A DNA stretch of 64,000 bases, from the NCBI GenBank assembly GCA_965661005.1, contig CBFICB010000008.1, positions 67,038-131,037 of the forward strand. Direction: 5' to 3'. The position numbers and the translations under genes were made by a program. Numbering within the stretch: the first letter of the stretch is position 1; each line of letters begins with the position of its first letter. Below the pieces are notes generated by a model. It was not told the DNA's origin and made no database searches. It saw only the letters and a program-made list of their open reading frames with translations. Source of the stretch: UBA5109 sp965661005 (GTDB lineage Bacteria; Pseudomonadota; Gammaproteobacteria; Pseudomonadales; Pseudohongiellaceae). Positions 52,574 to 61,740 of this stretch are shown in pieces.

Positions 52574-52951
52574 TCAGGCAGTTAAGGCTTCCATTAAAGG
52601 CCTTGCTGTTTTTGAGTCCATGTACTCTCGCAAGTTCTGAATTTTACCATTGTTAACATCTGCAACTACGCAGACTCGTTGTCGAAACTGCTTACCATCG
52701 GGCAGGGTCAAGCAGGCGTCATGTTCTTCAACGAAACCAGTCGCAGTAGCCGAACGCAATGCGTTTTCGTAGCGAAAATCTGGTGCCATTTTGGTAACAA
52801 CCTGAATTAAACCTAACAAGTCATCAAGACTCATTGTAGGATTATCATTTTGCCTGGACTCCAAATCAGGCGCACAAATTACACGCAATGATTCAATGTC
52901 CCCTTTTGTTATTGCTGTAAAGAAATGTTCAGCTATTTGCGCATTATCCAT
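52574..52951 (-). CDS. NTF2/SnoaL-like protein
   Basis: 125-residue cystatin-like alpha+beta protein (AEHFFTAITKGDIESLRVIC, then TATGFVEEHDACLTLPDGKQ and VCVVADVNNGKIQNLREYMD). The SnoaL-like fold serves isomerases, dehydratases and non-enzymatic pocket proteins, and no catalytic residues can be assigned. Last gene of a minus-strand run of five uncharacterised genes. Confidence 0.8.
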   Translation of the reverse strand: MDNAQIAEHFFTAITKGDIESLRVICAPDLESRQNDNPTMSLDDLLGLIQVVTKMAPDFRYENALRSATATGFVEEHDACLTLPDGKQFRQRVCVVADVNNGKIQNLREYMDSKTARPLMEALTA

Positions 52952-53087
52952 TGTTATTCCTGAGATAATAAAATGGTTTAGAATGCTTAAAGACTAGGCT
53001 GGTCTAAGCCAACTATGAGTCGAAAGCAAATTTTATATTAGGTATTTTTAAGCCTTACTTAAAGATTAACAAATATAGAATTGATCG

Positions 53088-54197
53088 TTATTTGTCAGAA
53101 GAGGCTTCTAAACTCTCAGCCAGCTCAATAAATATTTGAACATATTCAGCACTATCGAGTTGTGCCATTGCAAAATGCCCTCCTCCAGACAAACCCCTAT
53201 CAGGAAAATATACACCAGTTGCATTCACACCTGCCTGTTGCCAGGCTGCCAGTTCGCAATCAATATTTCTATTTCTTGCACTGTTTTCATTAAAAACACC
53301 AAGAATATTCAGGACTTGAAGACCGTGTTCGCTAGCGGCCAGTATCAAGGGGATTCCCTCATAATTCACCAGCTGGCCTGGATTTTCCCCTTGCATAGGG
53401 CAGCCATTACGCTCCACGGCGGAAAAATTAGCCGGTAGTTGAGGCTCTGTTTGCCAAGCAGTTATTGCTGGAGGGCCTCCCAGTAGCGGCATAAGTGGAT
53501 TTCCTCCAGCTGGTTCAAAGGCAATGATACCCACCACCTTCTCAGCATTAAGGTCGGGTACACGCAAGGTGCTACCTCCGCCAGCTGAATGCGCTATCAG
53601 GATTGCAGGTCCTATCTCATCAAGCAGGTTTGAAATTGTTTGAGCGGCAATTTCGTCACCACAATACGCGGCAGTTGAAGAACTGGCAGTCCATCCTATG
53701 ACGGCATCATTGGTCATAGTTGGTTCACCACCTGGCCATAGATCTGCCTCAGACGTCGACAGTAATGAAACCAACTCTGTATTGGCAAAACCACCAACTG
53801 CCATAACATTTTCAGCACAAGCCGGGTTGCTTTGAGAACGGCCGTGGCTTGGACGATCAACAACATAGACATCCCAGCCATCTGCTACGAAATAGTCAAC
53901 CCAGCCATCACGGCCATCAGGTGTTTCAAGCCAGTCTGTGCCCTGACCACCACCGCCATGGATCATGACTATTGGATAATCGTGTTGAGGATTAGCCGGA
54001 AGCAGGTAATGGACAAACATGGAATTAAGAACATTCAGTGATCCATTGTCAGCCTCTTCTGTTGTATGTCTAATAAATTTATAGCCAATATCCCTTAAGA
54101 TCAGCTGGCCGGCTTCACCTCCAGCAAATGCTGAGGTGGCAGCAATTAAAGTACCTGTTACTAGTGTATAAATAAGCCGCGAGATTGTTTTATGCAT
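53088..54197 (-). CDS. Secreted alpha/beta-hydrolase (esterase)
   Basis: 369 residues. Sec signal (LIYTLVTGTLIAATSAFAGG), then HDYPIVMIHGGGGQGTDWLE (oxyanion region), YVVDRPSHGRSQ, and the nucleophile elbow LIAHSAGGGSTLRV; a C-terminal GLSGGGHFAMAQLD supplies the likely His. The start ATG 54197 has GGGAA upstream; a TTG four codons earlier is also possible. Substrate unknown. Neighbours (VOC, SnoaL-like, DUF3237) suggest a degradation pathway for a cyclic or aromatic compound. Confidence 0.85.
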   Translation of the reverse strand: MHKTISRLIYTLVTGTLIAATSAFAGGEAGQLILRDIGYKFIRHTTEEADNGSLNVLNSMFVHYLLPANPQHDYPIVMIHGGGGQGTDWLETPDGRDGWVDYFVADGWDVYVVDRPSHGRSQSNPACAENVMAVGGFANTELVSLLSTSEADLWPGGEPTMTNDAVIGWTASSSTAAYCGDEIAAQTISNLLDEIGPAILIAHSAGGGSTLRVPDLNAEKVVGIIAFEPAGGNPLMPLLGGPPAITAWQTEPQLPANFSAVERNGCPMQGENPGQLVNYEGIPLILAASEHGLQVLNILGVFNENSARNRNIDCELAAWQQAGVNATGVYFPDRGLSGGGHFAMAQLDSAEYVQIFIELAESLEASSDK

Positions 54198-54248
54198 TTT
54201 TGTTCCCAAGTATTTTTTTACAGTAGGTTATTTTATTTAAGATCCAGC

Positions 54249-54641
54249 CTAAAACATTGTGTTGTCATTAGCAGAGTTTTCTGGAATGACCTCTGTGACA
54301 TCCCAATGTTCGACAATTTTACCTTCATCTAAACGAAAAATATCCATGACGGCATTCCCACGGTCATCTTTATTCATCTTTGTATGGATGAGTAATACAA
54401 CCAGATCACCCTCGGCTATTACTTTTTTTATTTCTATAGTCATATCAGGGTATGATTCAAGTATTGCTGGAAATGCCGCTCTGATTGCATCTGGTCCATC
54501 TGCAAAATTAGGGTTGTGTTGAATATACACATCGCCAACATAGCGATCTATTGCTTCTATAGGCTCCCGCTTTGTTATTGCGGTATTCAAAAAATCCAAT
54601 ACGATTTCTTTATTACGACTCAGTTGCGCAGATTCATTCAT
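54249..54641 (-). CDS. SnoaL-like polyketide-cyclase-family protein
   Basis: 130 residues typical of predicted SnoaL-like aldol condensation-fold proteins: EIVLDFLNTAITKREPIEAI, DRYVGDVYIQHNPNFADGPD, VIAEGDLVVLLIHTKMNKDD and MDIFRLDEGKIVEHWDVTEV. The QHNP segment and WDV end are usual in this group. No catalytic role can be assigned from sequence. Lies between the VOC gene and the esterase gene. Confidence 0.85.
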   Translation of the reverse strand: MNESAQLSRNKEIVLDFLNTAITKREPIEAIDRYVGDVYIQHNPNFADGPDAIRAAFPAILESYPDMTIEIKKVIAEGDLVVLLIHTKMNKDDRGNAVMDIFRLDEGKIVEHWDVTEVIPENSANDNTMF

Positions 54642-54675
54642 TTTAAAATTACTCCAAATAGAAGATTAAGCTTGT

Positions 54676-55485
54676 TTATGGCTCTAAATCCTGGGTTATC
54701 TCAAGACGTGTTCCCCAAGGGTCTTTAAGTAAAACATAAGCGACAAAACCAGGCACCTCGTCATACTCAGTATCAAAAATGGCACCGTTTGCCTGCATAT
54801 GTGAAATTGTAGCCCTCAGGTCGACAACCTCTATACCAATATGGTCCAGCGCATTACCTTCAGTAGGCAGTAATTCCTCTTCTGAATGACTGAAAATCAG
54901 ATTGCCTCCCGGCAACATAGCGTTCAGGTAATCTGCACTCGATCCAGGCATTGCCCCAAACATCTCTGCATACCAGCTTCTGACGGCCTCTACATCCTGC
55001 ACAGACCAGTGCACATGTTGAAATACCAGGGGATCAGTTTGTCCCGGATTTTCCTCTATCTGTATACGGGCTCCTTCGGGGGTAATCACCCATAGAGCAT
55101 CTGTATTGGTATCTTCTTCCACATGAATCCCGGCTGCCTGCCAACGTGCTAAAGCATCACCAAGATCGGGCACGCTGAATCCAAGATGATTAACAACTGT
55201 TTCAATTGAATCATGATTGGGTTTTTGTTCTATGGTCAGTATTCTCACGTTTGGTACTACATGAATAGTGAGTGGCCCCCACGGAACTTCCTGCGCGCCC
55301 AAATCTGTCCAGAATTGATTTGCAGCTGAAATATCTTCTGCCATGAAGTGAATATGCCCCATAGCAGAACCCATAGCATTGGGTTCTGCCATTTGTGCGA
55401 AGGAAAATCCTGGAAAAATAAGGGAACATAGTAATAAGGATCTGGCTAAAAGTTGTGCTTTTTTATTTATAAATATTAGTTGCAT
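54676..55485 (-). CDS. Secreted VOC-superfamily protein (two modules)
   Basis: 269 residues. Sec leader ending SLIFPGFSFAQM, then two vicinal-oxygen-chelate modules: AMGHIHFMAEDISAANQFWT (first metal His) and VFQHVHWSVQDVEAVRSWYA (second), with GNALDHIGIEVVDL and LLKDPWGTRLEITQDLEP near the end. VOC enzymes include extradiol dioxygenases, glyoxalases and isomerases. An exported VOC protein is unusual. ATG 55485 has GGAG seven bases before it; a TTG/ATG region further upstream could add nine residues. A relative lies at 62173-62997. Confidence 0.85.
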   Translation of the reverse strand: MQLIFINKKAQLLARSLLLCSLIFPGFSFAQMAEPNAMGSAMGHIHFMAEDISAANQFWTDLGAQEVPWGPLTIHVVPNVRILTIEQKPNHDSIETVVNHLGFSVPDLGDALARWQAAGIHVEEDTNTDALWVITPEGARIQIEENPGQTDPLVFQHVHWSVQDVEAVRSWYAEMFGAMPGSSADYLNAMLPGGNLIFSHSEEELLPTEGNALDHIGIEVVDLRATISHMQANGAIFDTEYDEVPGFVAYVLLKDPWGTRLEITQDLEP

Positions 55486-55555
55486 TGTAAGCTCCAGTTT
55501 ATCGTTAAACATTGCTTTTAATAAAAAAGCAATTCCCTGACAACATAAAACTCAA

Positions 55556-55972
55556 TCAGGGCTCGTAATAGTAATCAACATTAAAACCTTGACCTTCTGA
55601 TGTGTCCAGAACCCGGCCCCAACCAACAATTAATTTGTCACAAAGCCATTTATATCTATCGTCTGAGGTCAAAACTCGAACTGTATCAACAATTGAGCCA
55701 TCTTTTTGGCGAGAATAGCCTTCAATTCGAGTGCTGATTAATGCTCCATCATTGGTTGTAATCACTCCCCAAACATTTATCTCAAAAGTGCCGTCAGATC
55801 TAAAAGCAACATAGTCAACACCGGACATGCTGCCGGATAATTGTTCACCTGTAAGCTCTCCTTCAAAATAAACATCCATTCTCCTGCCTGCTGGCGTTTC
55901 ACCAAATTCAATATTTTTGGTTATTCTCGCACTGTAGGATGCAAGATGTTTTAGTTTTCCTATTTCAAACAT
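55556..55972 (-). CDS. DUF3237 protein, cytoplasmic
   Basis: 138 residues without a signal peptide: a DUF3237-type domain with TKNIEFGETPAGRRMDVYFE, GSMSGVDYVAFRSDGTFEIN and GALISTRIEGYSRQKDGSIV. Third member of the family in the window, next to two exported ones at 35250-36402. First gene of the run that includes VOC, SnoaL-like and esterase genes. Confidence 0.8.
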   Translation of the reverse strand: MFEIGKLKHLASYSARITKNIEFGETPAGRRMDVYFEGELTGEQLSGSMSGVDYVAFRSDGTFEINVWGVITTNDGALISTRIEGYSRQKDGSIVDTVRVLTSDDRYKWLCDKLIVGWGRVLDTSEGQGFNVDYYYEP

Positions 55973-56244
55973 TTTTTACCTCTTAGATTTTTATTAATTA
56001 AATTCTTCAATTAGCAAATACATTTATTGCGCTTTATATCATAGAAGGTTTTGTATGTTGACTTTATAAACTTGAATTTCCCACCCTATAGACTCTCCAA
56101 TTTCTATAATAGCCCGTTGCAGTTATCACTGGGGTTCAGCCATGGTTGCTAAATCTATTGAAGCGCAGTTTATAGAGGTAAAAGAGTGAACAAAATAAGA
56201 GATACAGCAGAACTGGTTGAGTTTGGAGAAACTGAGAGACTGTA

Positions 56245-56334
56245 TGGCGGTGAGGGAGGGATTCGAACCCTCGAAGGGTTTAACCCCTTACACACTTTCC
56301 AGGCGTGCTCCTTCAGCCACTCGGACACCTCACC
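56245..56334 (-). tRNA. tRNA-Ser (anticodon GGA)
   Basis: 90-nt class II tRNA on the minus strand. The acceptor GGTGAGG pairs with CCTCACC, followed by discriminator G and an encoded CCA. Anticodon stem-loop GCCTGGAAAGTGT contains GGA. A long variable arm and T-arm GGTTCGAATCC are present. The long variable arm and GGA anticodon make serine secure. Confidence 0.97.
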
Positions 56335-56378
56335 AATTTTAAACTTTTGTTATAACAGCTTTCTTACACAGACCTTTC

Positions 56379-56423
56379 GCCTGGGAGGCGTGACTTTCCA
56401 TTTAGCCACTGAACACCTCAGCA
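56379..56423 (-). pseudogene. Decayed partial copy of a tRNA-Ser 5' half
   Basis: The minus strand starts GCTGAGGTGTTCAGTGGCTA and then has AAATGGAAAGTCACGCCT. This parallels the 5' half of the neighbouring tRNA-Ser (GGTGAGGTGTCCGAGTGGCT, then GAAGGAGCACGCCT) with a few substitutions and indels. The 3' half is missing, so it is a fragment rather than a working tRNA. Confidence 0.55.
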
Positions 56424-56466
56424 AAACAAGCGGGGCACTTTAAAGTATGCACCCTGTAAATACAAG

Positions 56467-57012
56467 TTAGGACCAATCCTCAAAATGGTCATCAATATTG
56501 ACAGTCGGAATAGGCAGGTTTTCATAGGTCGATGAACCTAAATAAAGCAAGCCTACAATTTCATCACGAATGTTTAAATCCAGCTTAAGTTTAACCTCAT
56601 CACTAAAAGCAACCGGGCCTGTTCGCCAGATAGAAGCATAACCTAGTGCATGTGCGGCTAAAGACATATTCTGCACCGCTGCTGCAGTGGATGTTATCTG
56701 CTCAATAGCAGGCACTTTTGGGTGCTCAGTAATGGTGCTGACCGCAATAATGATCATTGGCGCTCGTAGGGGCGCTTTTAGTAATTTATTTTTTTTCTCT
56801 TCAGTGTCCGGTTGCATGGCTTCTACAAACAATTCACCCAATTTGTTACGAGCCTCCCCCTTCACAACCAAAAAGCGCCAGGGTCTTAGCATGCCATGAT
56901 CAGGCGCTCTTAATGCTGCCTGATAGATTTGAGCCAATTCATCTTTTGTAGGTATAGGTTCGACTAATTTTGGTGAAGCCTTGCGGGTATGTAAGGCAGT
57001 TAAAGCATCCAT
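56467..57012 (-). CDS. Nitroreductase-family flavoprotein (YdjA-like)
   Basis: 181 residues of the FMN-dependent nitroreductase fold: ALHTRKASPKLVEPIPTKDE, AALRAPDHGMLRPWRFLVVK (FMN-binding), TSTAAAVQNMSLAAHALGYA and GLLYLGSSTYENLPIPTVN. Matches the short YdjA-type branch. ATG 57012 follows AAGGAAAG; an ATG seven codons upstream is poorer. Downstream of queF on the same strand. Natural substrate unknown. Confidence 0.88.
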   Translation of the reverse strand: MDALTALHTRKASPKLVEPIPTKDELAQIYQAALRAPDHGMLRPWRFLVVKGEARNKLGELFVEAMQPDTEEKKNKLLKAPLRAPMIIIAVSTITEHPKVPAIEQITSTAAAVQNMSLAAHALGYASIWRTGPVAFSDEVKLKLDLNIRDEIVGLLYLGSSTYENLPIPTVNIDDHFEDWS

Positions 57013-57075
57013 TATTTCTTTCCTTCTTTGCATGTTTCTAAATTCAATTATTTCTTTTACTTTTTCTTTTTCGAA

Positions 57076-57897
57076 CTACTGTCTGATAAATCTGGGCAAG
57101 GATTTAATTAAATCATTATCTGTGCTGCGAACAGGGTTTATATCCAAGCCCCCTCTTCTTAAAAAATTTCCCTGTACAGTCAGTTCCTGTGGCTTACATT
57201 TTTCTAGAATGTCGACAAAAATTCTTTCAACACAGTTTTCATGGTAATCACTGTGCAAGCGATAAGAGACCAAATAAGCTAAAAGCCCCGCATGATCAAT
57301 AAGAGGTCCTTTATAGTTAATACTCATGCTGCCCCAATCTGGTTGATTAGTTACCGGGCAATTGGATTTAAATAAATCACTATACAAGCACTCTTCAACC
57401 ATCTCATCAGAATTATCTTTATCAATAGTTAACAGCGCTGAATTAGGTTGATAATGATCTATCTGCACATCCAGGTTATCTAAACATAAGCCGTCTGGTA
57501 ATTTAATAAAATCTGCCGACTCCTCCAATTCCAATAATGAGACGTCGACTTCAGCGTTAACGCAGTGCGATAAATCCTCTTTTAATAAAGCAATAACCGC
57601 TTGTTTGTCTTCAAAGGATTCCTGATTCAGGGAATTTAAAAACAACTTAAAAGATTTAGACTCAATTAAAAAGAGGCTTTCACATGGAAAAACAAATCTG
57701 CCAATCGCAACCTTTGGCAATCCATTTTTAGCAAGCCATGAAACTTCATATGCATGCCAAATATCTTCGCCAACAAATGGCAGTGCCTCACTTAGGCCTA
57801 AAAGATTACGATTACTAGAACGGGGTAATGCAACAAGCAGGTCTGGATTGTAAGAAGCTGGATATTCCGTCTCTTTACCAAGAGGATTGTCTTTCAT
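57076..57897 (-). CDS. queF: NADPH-dependent preQ0 reductase (QueF), long form
   Basis: 273-residue two-domain QueF reducing 7-cyano-7-deazaguanine to preQ1 for queuosine in tRNA. Seen: FPCESLFLIESKSFKLFLNS (substrate/QueF motif), the nucleophile in SNCPVTNQPDWGSMSINYKG (Cys then Asp), YHENCVERIFVDIL and NFLRRGGLDINPVRS. The long form is that of E. coli. The gene begins one base after the ABC permease gene. Confidence 0.95.
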   Translation of the reverse strand: MKDNPLGKETEYPASYNPDLLVALPRSSNRNLLGLSEALPFVGEDIWHAYEVSWLAKNGLPKVAIGRFVFPCESLFLIESKSFKLFLNSLNQESFEDKQAVIALLKEDLSHCVNAEVDVSLLELEESADFIKLPDGLCLDNLDVQIDHYQPNSALLTIDKDNSDEMVEECLYSDLFKSNCPVTNQPDWGSMSINYKGPLIDHAGLLAYLVSYRLHSDYHENCVERIFVDILEKCKPQELTVQGNFLRRGGLDINPVRSTDNDLIKSLPRFIRQ

Positions 57898-57898
57898 C

Positions 57899-58681
57899 CT
57901 AGCTCCTTAAGCCTGTGCCTCTATTCAATAAGATCAAGGCATAAGAAAAAAGCCCAACGGCAAAGGCCAGCAGTATTAAAAGAGCATAAACAATATTTAC
58001 ATCTGAAATGCCCAGTATCCCAAAACGAAAAGCATCAACCATATAAAAAATAGGATTGATATGTGACACAGCTTTCCAAAAATCCGGTAAAAGATCTATC
58101 GAATAAAAAACGCCTCCAAGATATATCAAAGGCGTTAATATGAAGGTTGGAACAATCGTGACATCGTCAAATTTATTCGCATAAATTGCATTGATAAGTC
58201 CGCCCAAAGAGAATACTACTGACGAGAGCAAGACCACTACGGTGGCTATGTAAACGTTATGCATATAAAAGCCACTAAAAAACATAGCGACAACACTGGC
58301 TATTAAGCCGACAGCCAGACCGCGAGCAGAGCCACCAACAACAAAGCCAATCAGAATCACGTAATTAGGCACAGGAGAAACCAGTAACTCTTCTATATTG
58401 CGCTGGAATTTTTGAGAGAAAAAGGAAGAAACAACATTGGCATATGCATTATTGATGACGGCCATTAATATCAGACCTGGCACAATAAAGTCCATATAGG
58501 AATAGCCATTCATTTCTCCTATTCTGCGACCAATCAAGTTGCCAAAAATCACAAAATAAAGAGTGATAGTAATAACAGGAGGGACCAGAGTCTGAACCCA
58601 AAGGCGAGAAAATCGACGTATTTCTTTTCTAACGAGCGTACTAAAAGCTATCCATCGATAATGTGCTGATACTCCAGACAT
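57899..58681 (-). CDS. yadH: ABC-2 type permease (YadH-like)
   Basis: 260-residue membrane subunit with six TM helices and the ABC-2 signature (LLVSPVPNYVILIGFVVGGS; FILTPLIYLGGVFYSIDLLP; INPIFYMVDAFRFGILG). Pairs with the upstream ATPase, whose stop codon abuts this start. Exported substrate unknown; YadGH-type transporters are widespread and uncharacterised. Confidence 0.92.
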   Translation of the reverse strand: MSGVSAHYRWIAFSTLVRKEIRRFSRLWVQTLVPPVITITLYFVIFGNLIGRRIGEMNGYSYMDFIVPGLILMAVINNAYANVVSSFFSQKFQRNIEELLVSPVPNYVILIGFVVGGSARGLAVGLIASVVAMFFSGFYMHNVYIATVVVLLSSVVFSLGGLINAIYANKFDDVTIVPTFILTPLIYLGGVFYSIDLLPDFWKAVSHINPIFYMVDAFRFGILGISDVNIVYALLILLAFAVGLFSYALILLNRGTGLRS

Positions 58682-59632
58682 TTAGCTATTCTCCTGCTCA
58701 GTTACAGGGCTTCTTGTGCTGGACTTTCGTACTAAAGAAACAAACAATTGTTCAAGCCGATTGGTCTTGTTACGCATGCTTTTAATTTTCACCCCCTGTT
58801 CATCCAATAATCCAAATACTTCATTGATATCCTGATTTTTATTCAGTGTTACTTCAAAACTATTCGAATCAATTTGGGCAATTTCAAAACCATTTACCGC
58901 AGGAATATTCACTAAGTCATCACGACTATCAAAAATAAAGGTTTCAGTATCAAGCTTTTTCAATAAGGCCCGCATACTGGTATTTTCTACAATTTCGCCC
59001 TTATCAATAATAGCGATGTTTCGACATAAACTTTCAGCTTCTTCCAGGTAGTGTGTCGTTAAAATGATGGTGGTTCCTGCCCTATTTATTTCTTGCAGAA
59101 ATTCCCAGGTTGAACGGCGCAATTCTATATCGACACCAGCAGTAGGCTCATCGAGAATAAGCAATCTTGGCTCATGAATTAACGAACGTGCTATTAATAA
59201 GCGTCTTTTCATGCCACCAGAAAGATTTCTGGCTTGCTGATCTTTTTTATCCCAAAGCCCCAGTTTTTTTAAATATTTTTCAGAACGTTCTTCGGCCACT
59301 TTTCTGGGCAAACCGTAATAACCGCCCTGCGTCACACAAATATCAAAGACTTTTTCGAAAAGACCGAAGTTAACTTCCTGAGGAACAATGCCTAAATCCA
59401 ATTTGGTTTCATAGGTATTGGCGTCAACATTTTTGCCAAAGACCTCAACGGATCCGCCACTTTTACGAACCAGTGTTGCGATTATGCCTATAGTGGTCGA
59501 TTTTCCGGCACCATTAGCACCAAGCAAGGCGAAAAAATCTCCTTCGGCGACTTCAAGACTAATGCCATTTAGGGCACGATGGCCATTGTCATAAGTTTTA
59601 TGAAGGTCTTTAATAGATATTGCTGTCGACAT
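58682..59632 (-). CDS. yadG: ABC transporter ATPase (YadG-like)
   Basis: 316-residue ABC ATPase: Walker A GANGAGKSTT (about residues 38-47), Q-loop GIVPQEVNFG, signature NLSGGMKRRLLIARSL, Walker B LLILDEPTAGVD and H-loop LTTHYLEEAE, with a C-terminal extension of about 90 residues. First gene of the yadGH-queF-nitroreductase run. Confidence 0.95.
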   Translation of the reverse strand: MSTAISIKDLHKTYDNGHRALNGISLEVAEGDFFALLGANGAGKSTTIGIIATLVRKSGGSVEVFGKNVDANTYETKLDLGIVPQEVNFGLFEKVFDICVTQGGYYGLPRKVAEERSEKYLKKLGLWDKKDQQARNLSGGMKRRLLIARSLIHEPRLLILDEPTAGVDIELRRSTWEFLQEINRAGTTIILTTHYLEEAESLCRNIAIIDKGEIVENTSMRALLKKLDTETFIFDSRDDLVNIPAVNGFEIAQIDSNSFEVTLNKNQDINEVFGLLDEQGVKIKSMRNKTNRLEQLFVSLVRKSSTRSPVTEQENS

Positions 59633-59685
59633 AAGGCGGAATTCTGAACGGCTAGAACCAAGCCCCCTATTTTACCCTAAATACA

Positions 59686-59712
59686 AAAGAAAAGGTGGTC
59701 TTACGACCACCT
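59686..59712 (-). terminator. Rho-independent terminator after the K+ channel gene
   Basis: Stem AGGTGGTC / GACCACCT with a 4-base loop. On the minus strand it is followed by TTTTCTTTTGT, so it terminates the channel transcript ahead of yadG. Confidence 0.88.
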
Positions 59713-59808
59713 CTTCCCCAGCTTTTTTTCGCTTATCAGCATCCTGCCGATTCACACGTCCTTGTGATCTTTCAAGATAGTGCTGACTTACAAACTGTGC
59801 AAATATTT

Positions 59809-60912
59809 TTATGACAGGTTTGCCAGACAGGCGTTTATAGATTCTGAAGATGGCTCATCATCCTGTCTGACCATGACAATCAAGGCAATAGCGTCTATTT
59901 CATCTCCTGCGTGAGGAGCTGTAATCAGCTCTCCGGATGGTTTGACACATGCCAGAGCTGTTCCCAAGCCTGCCTGCATGATGGCACAAACCACATCTTT
60001 CCAAAGCACACCTTTCAATGAAACCTTATAGCGATTTTGATGCGCGCCATGATAAGTAAACATATCCTCCATCACTTGCTCTGTACCTGGAGCAACCATC
60101 GCTCGAACGACTAATTCAGGATACGCCCGGACTGGCCTGATAACGGTATCTGCCGCTAATCTGATAAAGCGTTTACGATTATCGTCATCAACACACTCTG
60201 CCACCACAAACGCTTTAAGCGGAATGCTGTTTAGGTGCTCCAGAATATCAATGGTCTGACTGTCCGGATTAATAGAAGCCGCATTATGCGAAATAACAAA
60301 GATATATTTTGCTTCAGAGGCATTAACAGCCTCCAGATTTCCTGAATTGGTTGGCGTCCCTGAATGATGCACAACACCCATAACTTGAAGATCGGGAGGC
60401 AAACCCTCCGGATAAGCGGGGGTTAATATTTGTATTGGCAGTTCTTTTAATTCCGGCGTTGAAGAAATCTGTTCAATCAAACGCTGCAAATAAGTATCAC
60501 CATCGACCAGGGGTGTGTTTAAAATTAAAATATGATCTTTCATGTTCCATCTCCATAAACCTTGCAGCCTTTGTTCGCGGCTAGTAATTCTGTAATCGAC
60601 GTACTCGCCTAAAAATTGTCCAAGCAGTGCAATACCCGGAATATATAAAAATGCTACTGTTGCAATCTGTCCAACGAAAGAATCGGCTGCTAAATCACCA
60701 TAACCCACGGTTGTGATAGTCGTTAGGGTAAGCCAGGTGGCTTGCCATAGACTCAAAGACTCAACCATCATCATGGCGCTTATATGCAGAATTACCAAAA
60801 GCAACAGAATCAGGGATAAAGAAAACAGGCGCGTACGAGCCGCTCCTCGGGTTTGCCTCCCATACCAGGCTTTTTTGTGTCTACGATAAAAACGTGAACT
60901 CGTATGTAGCAT
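59809..60912 (-). CDS. Potassium channel with regulatory RCK-like domain
   Basis: 367 residues. A basic N-terminus, TM1 (about 29-50), a pore loop with the selectivity filter TTITTVGYGDL (about 64-74), TM2 (about 80-103), then a cytoplasmic TrkA-N-like domain (DHILILNTPLVDGDTYLQRL, YIFVISHNAASINPDSQTID and AFVVAECVDDDNRKRFIRLA) and a C-terminal part. Two-TM ligand-gated K+ channel of the MthK/Kch type. It stands alone, with its own terminator. Confidence 0.92.
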   Translation of the reverse strand: MLHTSSRFYRRHKKAWYGRQTRGAARTRLFSLSLILLLLVILHISAMMMVESLSLWQATWLTLTTITTVGYGDLAADSFVGQIATVAFLYIPGIALLGQFLGEYVDYRITSREQRLQGLWRWNMKDHILILNTPLVDGDTYLQRLIEQISSTPELKELPIQILTPAYPEGLPPDLQVMGVVHHSGTPTNSGNLEAVNASEAKYIFVISHNAASINPDSQTIDILEHLNSIPLKAFVVAECVDDDNRKRFIRLAADTVIRPVRAYPELVVRAMVAPGTEQVMEDMFTYHGAHQNRYKVSLKGVLWKDVVCAIMQAGLGTALACVKPSGELITAPHAGDEIDAIALIVMVRQDDEPSSESINACLANLS

Positions 60913-61040
60913 ACTTGACTCTATTAATTCTTAATCCGGGTGCGATAGTACCTGATCTTGTTTTTCTGGCATAATCTACTTCAATGTTTTTTGACTAGAA
61001 TCACTGTATCAAGGCAGTAATTTACAAAACGGATAATTTT

Positions 61041-61694
61041 ATGCTCACTCAAACTCAGGCTGAGGTAATGCTTACCTTACAGGCTAATATGAATGCCAAA
61101 GTCAACCCGGACTGGGTCAATGCTGGCTACCCCTATCTAAGAGCAGTTGTTGTAGAAGGTGCTGAAGCCATGGAACATCATGGTTGGAAATGGTGGAAAA
61201 AGCAGGACTGCGATCTTGAGCAGCTACAGATGGAATTGGTCGATATATGGCACTTCACACTCTCTCATATTCTGCTTGAAGTCAACGCTGACGAAAAACT
61301 TGCCACCCAATTATTACTCTCGCAACTAGGCGATGAAAGCACTATAGAATTTGACAAAAAAATATATAATATCAATGATTTAGACTTGTTATCTAAAGTA
61401 GAGCTTGAAATAGGCTTGGCCGCGGCCAGGCGCATCAATATCCCCTTGTTTGAGTCTTTATTAAGAGACTGCAAAATGGATTGGACCGAGCTATTTTGCC
61501 AGTATGTCGGCAAAAATGTGCTTAACTTTTTCCGTCAGGATCATGGTTATAAAGAAGGCACTTATGACAAACATTGGGATGGCCGAGAAGACAACGAACA
61601 CCTGGTTGAAGTCATGACCGAAATTGACAGTGAACATCCTGAATTCCAGCAAATGCTTTATCAGAGCCTGAAAGATCGTTACGCAGGAAGATAA
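61041..61694 (+). CDS. Dimeric dUTP diphosphatase (all-alpha)
   Basis: 217-residue all-alpha NTP pyrophosphatase of the dimeric dUTPase group. Metal motif residues lie in VVEGAEAMEHHGWKWWKKQ (Glu39, Glu42) and MELVDIWHFTLSHIL (Glu65, Asp68), with KEGTYDKHWDGREDNEHL near residue 175 forming the C-terminal substrate part. Keeps dUTP low. The dimeric type is patchily distributed (kinetoplastids, some bacteria, phages) compared with the trimeric Dut. Confidence 0.85.
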   Translation: MLTQTQAEVMLTLQANMNAKVNPDWVNAGYPYLRAVVVEGAEAMEHHGWKWWKKQDCDLEQLQMELVDIWHFTLSHILLEVNADEKLATQLLLSQLGDESTIEFDKKIYNINDLDLLSKVELEIGLAAARRINIPLFESLLRDCKMDWTELFCQYVGKNVLNFFRQDHGYKEGTYDKHWDGREDNEHLVEVMTEIDSEHPEFQQMLYQSLKDRYAGR

Positions 61695-61740
61695 TTAAAC
61701 AAACAAAGCAGCTTATCTTTTAATTAGCCTTATTTAGCTA

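Noticed and set aside
56186..56443. Plus-strand ORF across the tRNA
   Set aside because: It is the antisense reading of tRNA-Ser, a well-known annotation artefact (GGEGGIRTLE-type peptides).
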